A stretch of DNA of 64,000 nucleotides from Rhodoferax koreense (lineage in GTDB: Bacteria; Pseudomonadota; Gammaproteobacteria; Burkholderiales; Burkholderiaceae_C): assembly GCF_001955695.1 (NCBI RefSeq), contig NZ_CP019236.1:1116001-1180000 (forward strand), read 5' to 3'. Positions 25,255 to 33,841 of the stretch are shown here, one piece after another; within the stretch, counting starts at the first letter, position 1; every line of letters begins with the position of its first letter. Both the position numbers and the translations under genes were made by a program. The notes under the pieces are model-generated. The model ran no database searches. It was given only the letters and a program-made list of their open reading frames with translations, and was not told where the DNA came from.

Positions 25255-26640
25255 TCAACCGCCAGGTTCGGTTTCCGATAATGCCTGCAAAAAGGCCTTG
25301 CGCCACCAGTGCACGTCGAATTCGCGAATCCGCTCCAGCAGTTTCTGGTGCCGGCGCTGGCGTTCTTCCAATGGCATTTGCAGCGCCTGCTGAATCACCT
25401 CGGCCGTGCCATGCGTGTCGTACGGGTTCACCAACAAGGCTTCCTTGAGCTGTTCGGCCGCGCCCGCGAAGCGGGACAGCACCAGCACCCCGGGGTCGGC
25501 CGCATCCTGTGCCACCACGAATTCCTTGGCCACCAGGTTCATGCCGTCGCGCAGCGGCGTCACCAGGCCGACGCGCGCGGCCCGGCACAGCCCGGGAATC
25601 CGCTTGCGTGCCACTGTGCGGTGGATGTAGCGCACCGGCATCCAGTCGAGTTCGCCGAAGTCGCCGTTCACCGCGCCGCACAGGCCTTCGAGCTGCTGGC
25701 GGATGTCGGCATAGGCGTCCACCGATTCGCGCGATGGCGAGGCGATCTGGATCAGCGTCGCGCTGTTGCGGTTTTCCGGGTAGTTGGTCAGCAGGTGGCG
25801 GAAGGCCTTGATGCGGTGCGGCAGGCCCTTGGAGTAATCGAGCCGGTCGATGCCCACCAGCAGCCGCCGGCGGGCGTATTCCTCGCGCATGCGCTCGAAC
25901 ATGTCCATCGATTCGCGCGCGCGCGTCAGGGCCTGGAACTCGTTCACGTCGATGCCGATCGGGAAGGCCTGGGCGCGAACGGTGCGGTTGAAGGCGCGGA
26001 AGTGGTGCGGGTCGAGCGCTTCCGCCCCGGCCTCCTCGCCGACATAGCGCGCGAAATGCTGCACGTCGGCCTCGGCCTGGAAGCCCACGAGGTCGTAGGC
26101 GAACAGCGAGCGGATCAGCCATTCGTGCTGCGGGATCGCGGCCAGGATCAGCGGCGGCGGCAGCGGGATGTGCAGGAAGAAGCCGATGCGGTTGGTGCAG
26201 CCCATGGCGCGCAGCTCGGCCGCCAGCGGGATCAGGTGGTAGTCGTGCACCCAGATGATGTCGTCCGGCTTGAGTAGCGGCATCAGCTTCTTGGCGAACA
26301 TCTGGTTCACGCGGCGGTAGCCGGCGATATAACCCGCGTCGAAATCGGCCAGGTCGAGCCGATAGTGGAACACCGGCCACAACACGCCGTTGCTGTAGCC
26401 CAGGTAGAAGCTGTCGTGGTCTTCCTTGCACAGGTCCACCGTGGCCAGCGTCACGTTGCCTGCCTGCTGCGTGTGCATTTCGCCTTCGCCCGGCGTGCCG
26501 GCTTCGACCACCGTGCCGCTCCAGCCGAACCACATCCCGCCGGTGGTCTTCAGGGCTTCGCCCAGGGCCACGGCCAGGCCGCCGGCGGCGGTCTTGCGTG
26601 GGTCGGCAATGCGGTTGGAAACTACGACCAATCGGCTCAT
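25255..26640 (-). CDS. otsA: Trehalose-6-phosphate synthase
   Basis: 461 residues, GT20 family. OtsA joins glucose from UDP-glucose to glucose-6-phosphate. Visible motifs: RLVVVSNRIADP at the start, GGLAVALG (phosphate loop), WVHDYHLIPLAAELR, DRLDYSKGLPHRIKAF and a terminal LRDGMNLVAKEFV. ATG 26640 (MSRLVV) is chosen over an in-frame ATG six codons upstream because the family starts there. It follows otsB by 65 bases and forms the otsB-otsA operon for trehalose made in response to osmotic or desiccation stress. Confidence 0.96.
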   Translation of the reverse strand: MSRLVVVSNRIADPRKTAAGGLAVALGEALKTTGGMWFGWSGTVVEAGTPGEGEMHTQQAGNVTLATVDLCKEDHDSFYLGYSNGVLWPVFHYRLDLADFDAGYIAGYRRVNQMFAKKLMPLLKPDDIIWVHDYHLIPLAAELRAMGCTNRIGFFLHIPLPPPLILAAIPQHEWLIRSLFAYDLVGFQAEADVQHFARYVGEEAGAEALDPHHFRAFNRTVRAQAFPIGIDVNEFQALTRARESMDMFERMREEYARRRLLVGIDRLDYSKGLPHRIKAFRHLLTNYPENRNSATLIQIASPSRESVDAYADIRQQLEGLCGAVNGDFGELDWMPVRYIHRTVARKRIPGLCRAARVGLVTPLRDGMNLVAKEFVVAQDAADPGVLVLSRFAGAAEQLKEALLVNPYDTHGTAEVIQQALQMPLEERQRRHQKLLERIREFDVHWWRKAFLQALSETEPGG

Positions 26641-26705
26641 TCGGACTTCCTTCTTCAACAGTGGTCAGCGCGCCGGTGGCCGGCACGCGCGGTGGCCGGG
26701 CGCGG

Positions 26706-27431
26706 TCAGTGTGCTTCGAGCAGCGACGTCATCCAGCTCAGCAACTCCGCAGGGCTGGCGCAGCGGTGCTGGGCCATGGTCGGACCCAGGCCGATCTTGA
26801 TGCCCAGGCCGCCCAGCCGGCGCACGGCCTCGAAGCCGGCTTCGTCGGTCACGTCGTCGCCGGCGAACACCGGCTGGCGGCCCGTGAACGGCGCCTCGCG
26901 CATGAAGGCTTCGATGGCGCTGCCCTTGCTCACGCCCAGCGGCTTGGCCTCGAACACGAACTTGCCGTGCAGCAGCGTCAGGGCCGGCTCGTTGCGCAGC
27001 ACCTCCACCAACGTATCGCGGCACAGCGCTTCCAGCGACGGGGCGTGTCGGTAGTGCAACGCCACCGCGGCTTCCTTGCGTTCGAGCCGCAGGCCCGGGT
27101 GTTTTTCGGCCAGCGGCAGCACGGCGTCGATGACACGCTGCAGGTCGTGCGGCTCGGCTTCGAACAAGGTACCGGCGGCATCGCGGCGCCGCGCGCCATG
27201 TTCGCCGGCGGCCGGCAGTTCCAGGGGCGCGAGAAACGTGTCGATGTCCACGATGCGCCGCCCCGACACCACGGCCAGCGCGCCGTCGAAGCGTGCCTGC
27301 AGGGCGGTCAGCAAGGGCACGAGTTCCGACGGCACGTGCACCAGCTCGGGCTGGTCGGCCAGATCGACGAGGGTCCCGTCGAAATCGAGGAACAAGGCGG
27401 CGGGTTGGGTGAGACGGGGCAGGGACTGCAT
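26706..27431 (-). CDS. otsB: Trehalose-6-phosphate phosphatase
   Basis: 241 residues, HAD superfamily. The nucleophile motif LFLDFDGTLVDL, the second motif region VVSGRRIVDIDTF, the Lys region GKFVFEAKPLGVSKG and the metal-binding FAGDDVTDEAGF are all present. It removes phosphate from trehalose-6-phosphate. ATG 27431 is selected; upstream in-frame codons are AT-rich and unlike the family. It is first in the otsB-otsA operon. Confidence 0.95.
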   Translation of the reverse strand: MQSLPRLTQPAALFLDFDGTLVDLADQPELVHVPSELVPLLTALQARFDGALAVVSGRRIVDIDTFLAPLELPAAGEHGARRRDAAGTLFEAEPHDLQRVIDAVLPLAEKHPGLRLERKEAAVALHYRHAPSLEALCRDTLVEVLRNEPALTLLHGKFVFEAKPLGVSKGSAIEAFMREAPFTGRQPVFAGDDVTDEAGFEAVRRLGGLGIKIGLGPTMAQHRCASPAELLSWMTSLLEAH

Positions 27432-27527
27432 GTGGGTAAACCATAACAGACTCGCCGGTTTCCGCGATTTTGCCACGGAAATGATACACGTCGAAAATGC
27501 CTTCTTCACAATCTGGATATGCGTTTA

Positions 27528-27545
27528 TTGCTATCAAATCAGGAT
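27528..27545. repeat. Possible dispersed repeat fragment
   Basis: TTGCTATCAAATCAGGA in the AT-rich region between otsB and the next gene. It matches the GCTATCAAA core also seen (with changes) at 11871-11886, 22165-22180 and 49226-49244. The remainder of 27432-27685 holds no gene; it must contain the otsB promoter, but no clear consensus was found. Confidence 0.35.
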
Positions 27546-27685
27546 CGTTGCGAACCCGGCACCCGACCCGTCTGGCTGCAACAAATGAAACAACTCCGGC
27601 GCACCGGCGCAACGCGGGCGATACCTGCCGCAACGAAGATGCGAAGCCCCGACCGTGTTTCCGGACCGATGAAAATCCCGCGTCG

Positions 27686-28120
27686 ATGCCTCACTTCCGC
27701 ATGCCCGCGTGGGCGTCCCTCGATGCGCAGGCGCGCCGGCCTGCCAGCCGGCGCCTGATGCCGGGCGGGAACGGCGGCACGGCCGCCCCGACCTATGCCA
27801 ACGGCCGCGGCGGCACCTCGCTCGAATCCGATTTCCTGGCGCGGGGTGCGGGTTGCCGGCTCGAATACCGCGGCAGTTTCCGCGCTGGCGTCATCACCTA
27901 CGTCGAAGGTGCGCTGCGCATCGATTTCCGCCACGCGCATGGCGGGCGGTGCTGCCGCTTCTTCATCGAACTGCCCGACGAGGCCGCGTGGGAATCCGCC
28001 ACCCGGACGCCGCTGGTCCGGCGCGACGACATCGTGGATTTCGTCGCCGAGACGGTGCGCCGTGAAGAGGCCGGCAGCTGGCGCTACGAGATCGAGCCCA
28101 CCCGCATCCGCTACGACTGA
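27686..28120 (+). CDS. Protein of unknown function
   Basis: 144 residues, no family recognised. Third codon positions are strongly GC-rich over about 27690-28120, supporting coding. The frame is open further upstream but without that bias, so the start is near 27686 or at ATG 27758. The C-terminal half (SFRAGVITYVEGALRIDFRHA, FFIELPDEAAWESAT, IVDFVAETVRREEA) looks like a small mixed alpha/beta domain. No signal or membrane segment. It ends by overlapping the convergent sensor kinase gene by 10 bases. Confidence 0.65.
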   Translation: MPHFRMPAWASLDAQARRPASRRLMPGGNGGTAAPTYANGRGGTSLESDFLARGAGCRLEYRGSFRAGVITYVEGALRIDFRHAHGGRCCRFFIELPDEAAWESATRTPLVRRDDIVDFVAETVRREEAGSWRYEIEPTRIRYD

Positions 28121-29586
28121 TGCCCAGCGGCATCAGCGAAGCGCACCGTCACCAGCAGGCCTTCGCGGCCATCGGCGCGGCCGGCCTCATGCGGATTCGG
28201 CCCGAGCGTGAGTGTTGCGCCGAAAGCCCGCGCGATCTGCTGCACGATGGCCAGGCCGAGGCCGGTGCCTTCGGTGTCGTGCGACGCGCGGTAGAAGCGC
28301 TCGAACACGCGGGGCCGCACCGCTTCGGGAATGCCCGGGCCGTCGTCCTCCACCGTGAGCTCGATGGCGCCGCGCACGCGCCGCACGCCCAGGGTGACGC
28401 GGCCCCCCTCGGGTGTGTAGCGCAGCGCGTTGTCGAGCAGGTTGGCGACCAGTGCGTCGAGCAGGGCCGGCTGCGCCTGCACCGTGGCTGGCGTGGCATC
28501 GGCCGCGATGTCCAGGCCCAGGTCGATGTGGCGGCGGTCGGCCAGCGCGGCGAGTTGCTCCACGCAGCGCAACGCCACGGCCGCCAGGTCCACCGCCTCC
28601 AGGCCGGTGTGGGCGTCGCTGTGCTCGGCCTGCGCGAGCAGCAGCAGCTTGTTGGTCACGTCGACCAGGCGGCGGTTGCTGGTCTGCATGTCCAGCCACA
28701 TCGCGTCCATGTCGGCGCGCCGGGTCGCCCAGTCGCCGCGGTGCTGCCGCGTGTAGCGCGCGTATTCGATCTGCGAGGCCTGCAGCGCCAGCGGCGTGCG
28801 CAACTGGTGCGCTGCGTCGGCGATGAAGCGGCGCTGGGCTTCCGAATGCGCCTTGATCTGCTGTGCGAAGCGGTTCACGGTGTCGGCGATGGGCCGCAGC
28901 TCGGTGTGCAGGCCGCGCGCGTCCAGCGCCAGGTCCAGATGCAGCGGATCGTGCCCGGCCAGTTGCCGGCTCAGCCGCACCACCGGGCGCAACTCGAGCG
29001 TGAGGGCCAGCGTGGTCAGCGCCACGGCCAGCAGCAGCGCGATCAGCAGGTATTCCATGGTCGGCCACCACAGGCTGCGCAGCATGTGGTCGCGGCTGCC
29101 GGTGGTCTTGCCGACGGCGATGGTGATCTCGCGCGCGCCGGCCACGTCGTACATCGAGCGTGTGGTCAGCACCGCGCGCAGCGGCAGGCCGTCGAACACG
29201 GTGTCGAACCACTGGGCGCGGTCGGTGCCCTGCGGCCGGCGTTCCCTGGGCAGCGGGAAGCCGGGCGAGCCGGCCAGCACGTCGCCGGCGGCGTCGGTCA
29301 CGCTGAGGAAGACGCGGTCGCGCTCGGGCGAGGTGAACAGGCTCAGCGCCGACGGCGGCACGCTGGCCTGCACGTTGTCGCCTTCCCAGATCAGCCGGTC
29401 GGACAGGACCTTGGCCGAGGACAGCAGGTCGTGGTCCTGCACGTAGTCGGCCACCGCCGCAGCGTTGCGCCAGCTGAGGTAGCCGCAGATGGCAACGAAC
29501 ACCGAAAGCGGCAACAGCAGCCACAGGGCAAGCCTCAAGCGAAGACTGGAGGCCATGCCGCCTCTCGCGGGCGGTGCTGTGCTCAT
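28111..29586 (-). CDS. Sensor histidine kinase, TctE-like
   Basis: 491 residues. Two membrane segments (about 17-36 and 180-203) enclose a periplasmic domain of the 2CSK_N type (SAKVLSDRLIWEGDNVQASVP), followed by HAMP (PVVRLSRQLAG), the H box FIADAAHQLRTPLALQ, the N box LLDNALRYTPEGG and G boxes DDGPGIPE and GTGLGLAIVQQ. The TctE/QseC group senses small carboxylates or other envelope signals. The start ATG 29586 overlaps the response regulator stop (ATGA). The pair is divergent from an ABC importer 150 bases away, a possible target. Confidence 0.93.
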   Translation of the reverse strand: MSTAPPARGGMASSLRLRLALWLLLPLSVFVAICGYLSWRNAAAVADYVQDHDLLSSAKVLSDRLIWEGDNVQASVPPSALSLFTSPERDRVFLSVTDAAGDVLAGSPGFPLPRERRPQGTDRAQWFDTVFDGLPLRAVLTTRSMYDVAGAREITIAVGKTTGSRDHMLRSLWWPTMEYLLIALLLAVALTTLALTLELRPVVRLSRQLAGHDPLHLDLALDARGLHTELRPIADTVNRFAQQIKAHSEAQRRFIADAAHQLRTPLALQASQIEYARYTRQHRGDWATRRADMDAMWLDMQTSNRRLVDVTNKLLLLAQAEHSDAHTGLEAVDLAAVALRCVEQLAALADRRHIDLGLDIAADATPATVQAQPALLDALVANLLDNALRYTPEGGRVTLGVRRVRGAIELTVEDDGPGIPEAVRPRVFERFYRASHDTEGTGLGLAIVQQIARAFGATLTLGPNPHEAGRADGREGLLVTVRFADAAGHQS

Positions 29587-30254
29587 TCCTCGCGGGTGCG
29601 CAGCAGGTATCCCACGCCGCGCAGCGTGATGATGGTGGCCTGGCTCGCTTCGAGCTTCTTGCGCAGCCGGTGCAAATAGATGTCCACCGCATCGGCGCTG
29701 GCCTCTTCGTCGAGGCCGAACACGCTGTCGATCAGCACCTGCTTCGAGACCGTGCTGCCGGCCTTGAGGATCAGCGTCTCCAGCAGCGTGCGCTCGCGCG
29801 GCGGCAGCGGCAATTGCACGCCGGCCAGCGTGAACTGGCGCGTGCGCAGGTCGTAGCGCAGGTCGCCGCAGGCGAGATCGTTGGCCTTGCCCGGCATCTG
29901 CCGGCGCACCAGGGCCTTGATGCGCGCCACCAGCTCGCGCGCCTCGAAGGGCTTCACCAGGTAGTCGTCGGCGCCGATCTCCAGGCACAGCACCTTCTGG
30001 TCGAGCGAGGCCGAAGCGGTGAGGATGATCACCGGCACCGTGTCGCCGCGTTCGCGCAGCCGGCGCAGCACGCCCTTGCCGGAGAGCTGCGGCAGGTTCA
30101 GGTCGAGCAGCACCACGTCGTAGCCGGCCTGCTGCAGCAGACGGTCGGCTGCATCGCCGTCTTCCACGTGGTCGACCACGAAGTCCTGCTCGCGCAGCAG
30201 GCTGGCCAGCCAGTGGGCGAGTTCGGGGTTGTCTTCGATGAGCAGGAGTTTCAT
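29583..30254 (-). CDS. OmpR-family response regulator, TctD-like
   Basis: 223 residues. Receiver domain with acidic pocket LLLIEDNPELAHWL, phospho-acceptor Asp in YDVVLLDLNLPQLSG (about 51) and Lys in DDYLVKPFEARELV. The C-terminal winged helix (about 125-220: LTLAGVQLPLPPRERTLLE; VDIYLHRLRKKLEA; IITLRGVGYLLR) binds DNA. It is encoded just upstream of, and overlapping, its kinase. Divergent from the ABC importer at 30405; the 150-base gap probably holds both promoters. Confidence 0.95.
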   Translation of the reverse strand: MKLLLIEDNPELAHWLASLLREQDFVVDHVEDGDAADRLLQQAGYDVVLLDLNLPQLSGKGVLRRLRERGDTVPVIILTASASLDQKVLCLEIGADDYLVKPFEARELVARIKALVRRQMPGKANDLACGDLRYDLRTRQFTLAGVQLPLPPRERTLLETLILKAGSTVSKQVLIDSVFGLDEEASADAVDIYLHRLRKKLEASQATIITLRGVGYLLRTREE

Positions 30255-30404
30255 GGTGTGCGGCGTCGGACGATTCTAAGGATCAGGGTTTACCTCTAGA
30301 AATGTTGCACTGCAGCGAAAGCTGGCCGAAGGATGCCGATTTCTAAACTGCCTTCAACCCGCCGCATCCTGCGCACGGGTCATCTTCACCCGTCAGGAGA
30401 CTTC

Positions 30405-31415
30405 ATGTTCGCTTCACGCCGCACCCTGCTGGCCGCCGCCCTGTCCACCGCTTTTGCCGTGGCCGCACCGCTGGCGCAGGCCGCCGACGCCCCGATCACC
30501 ATCATGGTCGGCGGCATCAACAAGATCATCTACCTGCCAGCCAAGCTCACGGAGGCGCTGGGTTACTTCAAGGACGAAGGCCTGAACGTCGAACTGCAGT
30601 CGCAGCCCGCGGGCGTGGACGCCGAGAACCAGCTCATCGCCGGCGCCGTGCAGGGCGTGGTGGGCTTCTACGACCACACCATCGACCTGCAGAGCAAGGG
30701 CAAGGAGATCGAAGCCATCGCCGTGTTCTGCAAGGTGCCGGGCGAGGTGGAACTGGTCTCCACCAAGGCCTCGGCCACCTTCAAGAGCATGGCCAACGCC
30801 AAGGGCATGACGCTGGGCGTGACCGGCCTGGGCTCGTCCACCGAATTCCTCACGCGTTACCTGGCCGACCGCGCCGGCATCGCCTCCAAGGACTATTCGC
30901 TGCTGCCCGTGGGCGCCGGCAACACCTTCGTCGCGGCCATGAAGCAGGACCGCATCCAGGGCGGCATGACCACCGAGCCCACCGTGTCGCAGATGCTCAA
31001 GACCGGCGACGCCAAGGTGCTGGTCGACCTGCGCACCGAATCCGGCACGCAGGCGGCCATCGGCGGCCTGTACCCGGCGGCCAGCCTCTACGTGCAGAAC
31101 GAATGGGCCAACGCGCACAAGGAGCAGGCCGCCAAGCTGGCCCACGCCTTCGCGCGCACCATGGCCTACATCCAGACGCACAGTGCCGAGCAGATCACCG
31201 AACTCGTGCCGCGCGACTACTACGGCAGCGACAAGGCGCTGTATGTGGAGGCGCTGAAGGCCTCGCTGCCGATGTTCACCGCCGACGGCAAGATGCCCGC
31301 CGGCGGCCCGGAAACCGTGCTCAAGGTGCTGGCCGCCTACAAGCCGCAGGTCAAGAGCAAGAACATCGACCTGAGCAAGACCTACACCAACGCTTTCCTG
31401 ACGGCCAAGCCATGA
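30405..31415 (+). CDS. ABC transporter substrate-binding protein, NMT1/THI5 type
   Basis: 336 residues. Signal peptide (about 1-27, ending AQAADAP), then an NMT1/SsuA-like binding fold: IIYLPAKLTEALGYFKDEGL, a family hallmark, and FVAAMKQDRIQGGMTTEP. Such receptors bind sulfonates, nitrate, taurine, pyrimidine precursors or aromatic compounds; the ligand is not readable. CAGGAG lies 8 bases before ATG 30405. The stop overlaps the ATPase start (ATGA at 31412-31415). Confidence 0.94.
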   Translation: MFASRRTLLAAALSTAFAVAAPLAQAADAPITIMVGGINKIIYLPAKLTEALGYFKDEGLNVELQSQPAGVDAENQLIAGAVQGVVGFYDHTIDLQSKGKEIEAIAVFCKVPGEVELVSTKASATFKSMANAKGMTLGVTGLGSSTEFLTRYLADRAGIASKDYSLLPVGAGNTFVAAMKQDRIQGGMTTEPTVSQMLKTGDAKVLVDLRTESGTQAAIGGLYPAASLYVQNEWANAHKEQAAKLAHAFARTMAYIQTHSAEQITELVPRDYYGSDKALYVEALKASLPMFTADGKMPAGGPETVLKVLAAYKPQVKSKNIDLSKTYTNAFLTAKP

Positions 31416-32221
31416 AAAACGATCTGCCCGCCGGCGCCGGGGAAGCCGCCGATGCCCTGGCCACGCCGGCCATCGAATTCCAGGATGTCTCGCTGCGCTT
31501 CATCTCGCAGGACGGCCAGGCCACCGTGGCGCTGCGCAACTTCAGCATGGCGGTGGCGCGCGGCGAGTTCGTCGCCATTGTCGGCCCCACGGGCTGCGGC
31601 AAGTCGACCACGCTGAACATGATCACCGGCCTGCTCAAGCCGACGGTGGGCACCGTCAAGGTGATGGGTAAGCCCGTGACCGGCATCGACCCGCGCATCG
31701 GCTTCGTGTTCCAGGCCGACGCCGTGTTCCCCTGGCGCAACGTGGAAGACAACGTGGCCGCCGGCCCGCTGTTCCGCGGCAAGCCCAAGAAGGAAGCCAT
31801 GGCCATGGCGCAGGACTGGATCGACCGCGTGGGCCTGGGCAAGTTCGGCAAGCACTACCCGCACCAGCTCTCGGGCGGCATGCGCAAGCGCGTCGGGCTG
31901 GCGCAGACCTTCATCAACCAGCCCGAGATCCTGCTGATGGACGAGCCCTTCTCGGCGCTCGACATGCAGACCCGCACCATCATGCAGGACGAGTTGCTGC
32001 AGCTCTGGGGTGGGACGGGCGGCTCGGTGGTGTTCATCACCCACGACCTGGAAGAAGCCATCGCCCTGGCCGACCGGGTGTTCGTGCTGTCGGCCAGGCC
32101 CGGCACGCTGAAACGCGTGTACGAGATCGACATGCCGCGCCCGCGCGTGATGTCGGAAGTGCGCTACGAGCCGCGCTTTGTCGAGCTCTCGAAGCACATC
32201 TGGGACGACCTGAAAAACTGA
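31412..32221 (+). CDS. ABC transporter ATP-binding protein (SsuB/TauB type)
   Basis: 269 residues. Walker A GPTGCGKSTT, Q-loop FVFQADAVFPWRNV, signature LSGGMRKRVGLAQ, Walker B ILLMDEPFSALD and switch His VVFITHDLEEA are all in order. It powers import with the adjacent receptor and permease. It overlaps the receptor gene by four bases. A hairpin of dispersed inverted repeats (32244-32306) separates it from the permease gene within the operon. Confidence 0.96.
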   Translation: MKNDLPAGAGEAADALATPAIEFQDVSLRFISQDGQATVALRNFSMAVARGEFVAIVGPTGCGKSTTLNMITGLLKPTVGTVKVMGKPVTGIDPRIGFVFQADAVFPWRNVEDNVAAGPLFRGKPKKEAMAMAQDWIDRVGLGKFGKHYPHQLSGGMRKRVGLAQTFINQPEILLMDEPFSALDMQTRTIMQDELLQLWGGTGGSVVFITHDLEEAIALADRVFVLSARPGTLKRVYEIDMPRPRVMSEVRYEPRFVELSKHIWDDLKN

Positions 32222-32243
32222 GCATCTTGCCATTTCTCCCTAC

Positions 32244-32306
32244 CCGTTCGCCCTGAGCCTGTCGAAGGGCCTGAAGTGAGTCCTTCGACAAGCTCAGGAC
32301 GAACGG
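32244..32306. repeat. Inverted pair of dispersed CGTTCGCCCTGAG repeats
   Basis: CCGTTCGCCCTGAGCCTGTC then GAAGGGC, followed after ten bases by the inverted copy TCCTTCGACAAGCTCAGGAC then GAACGG. The pair can form a long hairpin inside the ABC operon, between the ATPase and permease genes. The unit recurs at 33221-33248, 35373-35490 and 38824-38910. Confidence 0.88.
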
Positions 32307-32337
32307 AGGGGATTTGGCACCTCATAGAAAGAATCGC

Positions 32338-33213
32338 ATGACTGCTACCACCACCATCCCTCTCAACGCCGCCTTGCCCGCCTCGCTCAGCGACGAAGCC
32401 CTGGCCCGCGAATCCGAAATCGCGCAGGCCGCCATCCGCCGCCGCCGCCACATGATCATCGCGCTGCGCCTCGTCGTGCTGGTGGTCGTGCTCGGCGGCT
32501 GGGAGCTGGCCGCGCGCTACAAGGTCATCGACCCGTTCTTCTATTCCATGCCGTCGATGATCTGGGCGCAGATCGTCGAATGGGTGCAGGACGGCACCTC
32601 GCAGGGTCCGCTGTGGCAGCAGGTGCTGGTGACGCTGGAGGAGACCGTGCTCGGCTTCCTGATCGGCTCCATCGCCGGTGTGATCTGCGGCATCCTGCTG
32701 GGGCGCAACAAGCTGCTGTCGGACGTGTTCAGCCTCTACATCCAGATCGCCAACTCGATCCCGCGCGTGGTGCTGGGTTCGGTGTTCGTCATCGCGCTCG
32801 GCCTGGGCATGGCCTCCAAGGTCGCGCTGGCCGTGGTGATGGTGTTCTTCGTGGTGTTCGGCAATGCTTTCCAGGGGGTGCGCGAGGCCGACAAATACAT
32901 GATCGCCAACGCGCAGATCCTCGGCGCCTCGCCCCGCCAGCTGACCACCGCAGTGGTGATCCCGTCCGCCATGTCGTGGATCCTGGCCAGCCTGCATGTG
33001 AGCTTCGGCTTTGCCCTGGTCGGCGCGGTGGTGGGCGAGTTCCTCGGCGCGAAGGAAGGCATCGGCCTCTTGATCGCCACGGCCCAGGGCGCGTTCAACG
33101 CCAGTGGCGTGTTCGCCGCGATGATCGTGCTGGCCGTGGTGGCGCTGGCCGCGGACTACCTGCTGAGCCGGGTGGAGAAGCGCCTGCTGAAATGGCGGCC
33201 GGCAGCGTTCTGA
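32338..33213 (+). CDS. ABC transporter permease (SsuC/TauC type)
   Basis: 291 residues with about six membrane segments (first near 48-66, MIIALRLVVLVVVLGGWEL). The EAA loop that docks the ATPase is EADKYMIANAQILGASPRQ (about 190-208). ATG 32338 is chosen; an in-frame TTG lies eight codons upstream in repeat-derived sequence. It completes the receptor-ATPase-permease importer, and a repeat unit follows its stop. Confidence 0.95.
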   Translation: MTATTTIPLNAALPASLSDEALARESEIAQAAIRRRRHMIIALRLVVLVVVLGGWELAARYKVIDPFFYSMPSMIWAQIVEWVQDGTSQGPLWQQVLVTLEETVLGFLIGSIAGVICGILLGRNKLLSDVFSLYIQIANSIPRVVLGSVFVIALGLGMASKVALAVVMVFFVVFGNAFQGVREADKYMIANAQILGASPRQLTTAVVIPSAMSWILASLHVSFGFALVGAVVGEFLGAKEGIGLLIATAQGAFNASGVFAAMIVLAVVALAADYLLSRVEKRLLKWRPAAF

Positions 33214-33220
33214 TACCACG

Positions 33221-33248
33221 CCGTTCGCCCTGAGCCCGTCGAAGGGCC
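33221..33248. repeat. Single dispersed CGTTCGCCCTGAG repeat unit
   Basis: CCGTTCGCCCTGAGCCCGTC followed by GAAGGGCC, eight bases after the permease stop. Same family as at 32244-32306. It may mark the end of the ABC operon. Confidence 0.85.
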
Positions 33249-33307
33249 TCGTTCGGCGCGCCGCGGCACAGGTACGATACGGCGGTCAGCGGCCCTTCGC
33301 ATCAGCC

Positions 33308-33841
33308 ATGTCCAACCCTTCTCCGCATCCCACGGTCCGTCGCCTGACCATGGTCACCGAGCCTCAGCTGCAGTCCCTCGCCGAGCTGCTGATCGACGCC
33401 GTCGAAGGCGGGGCCTCGGTGAGCTTCATGCGGCCGCTGTCGATGGCCAAGGCCGTGGCCTTCTGGCGCGGTGTCGCCGAAGACGCCGCCAACGGAGCGC
33501 GCGCGCTGCTGGTGGCCGAGGACGCGTGCGGTGCCATCGTCGGCACCGTGCACCTGGTGCTGGCCCAACCCGAGAACCAGCCGCACCGCGCCGACCTGTC
33601 GAAGATGCTGGTGCACCGCCGCGCCCGCCGCCACGGCCTGGGCGAGCGGCTGATGAAGGCCGCCGAAAGCCTCGCCCTCGAATGCGGCAAGACCCTGCTG
33701 GTGCTCGACACCGCCAGCGACGACGCCGAGCGGTTGTACCAGCGCAGCGGCTGGCAGCGCTGCGGCACCATTCCGGGCTATGCGTTGTGGCCGGAAGGTG
33801 GTTTGTGCGACACGGTGCTCTATTACCGCGTGTTGGTCTGA
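33308..33841 (+). CDS. GNAT-family N-acetyltransferase
   Basis: 177 residues. The GNAT core includes AIVGTVHLVLAQ, LSKMLVHRRARRHGLGERLM (acetyl-CoA loop RRHGLG), LLVLDTASDDAERLYQRSGW and the final CDTVLYYRVL. The substrate is unknown. It overlaps the tail of the convergent efflux outer-membrane gene by 19 bases, so the two messages are complementary at their ends. It stands alone between two repeat units. Confidence 0.9.
   Translation: MSNPSPHPTVRRLTMVTEPQLQSLAELLIDAVEGGASVSFMRPLSMAKAVAFWRGVAEDAANGARALLVAEDACGAIVGTVHLVLAQPENQPHRADLSKMLVHRRARRHGLGERLMKAAESLALECGKTLLVLDTASDDAERLYQRSGWQRCGTIPGYALWPEGGLCDTVLYYRVLV

Noticed and set aside
27497..27685. Longer version of the unknown protein starting at 27497
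   Set aside because: This part lacks the third-position GC bias and includes a repeat-like segment; the coding signal begins near 27686.
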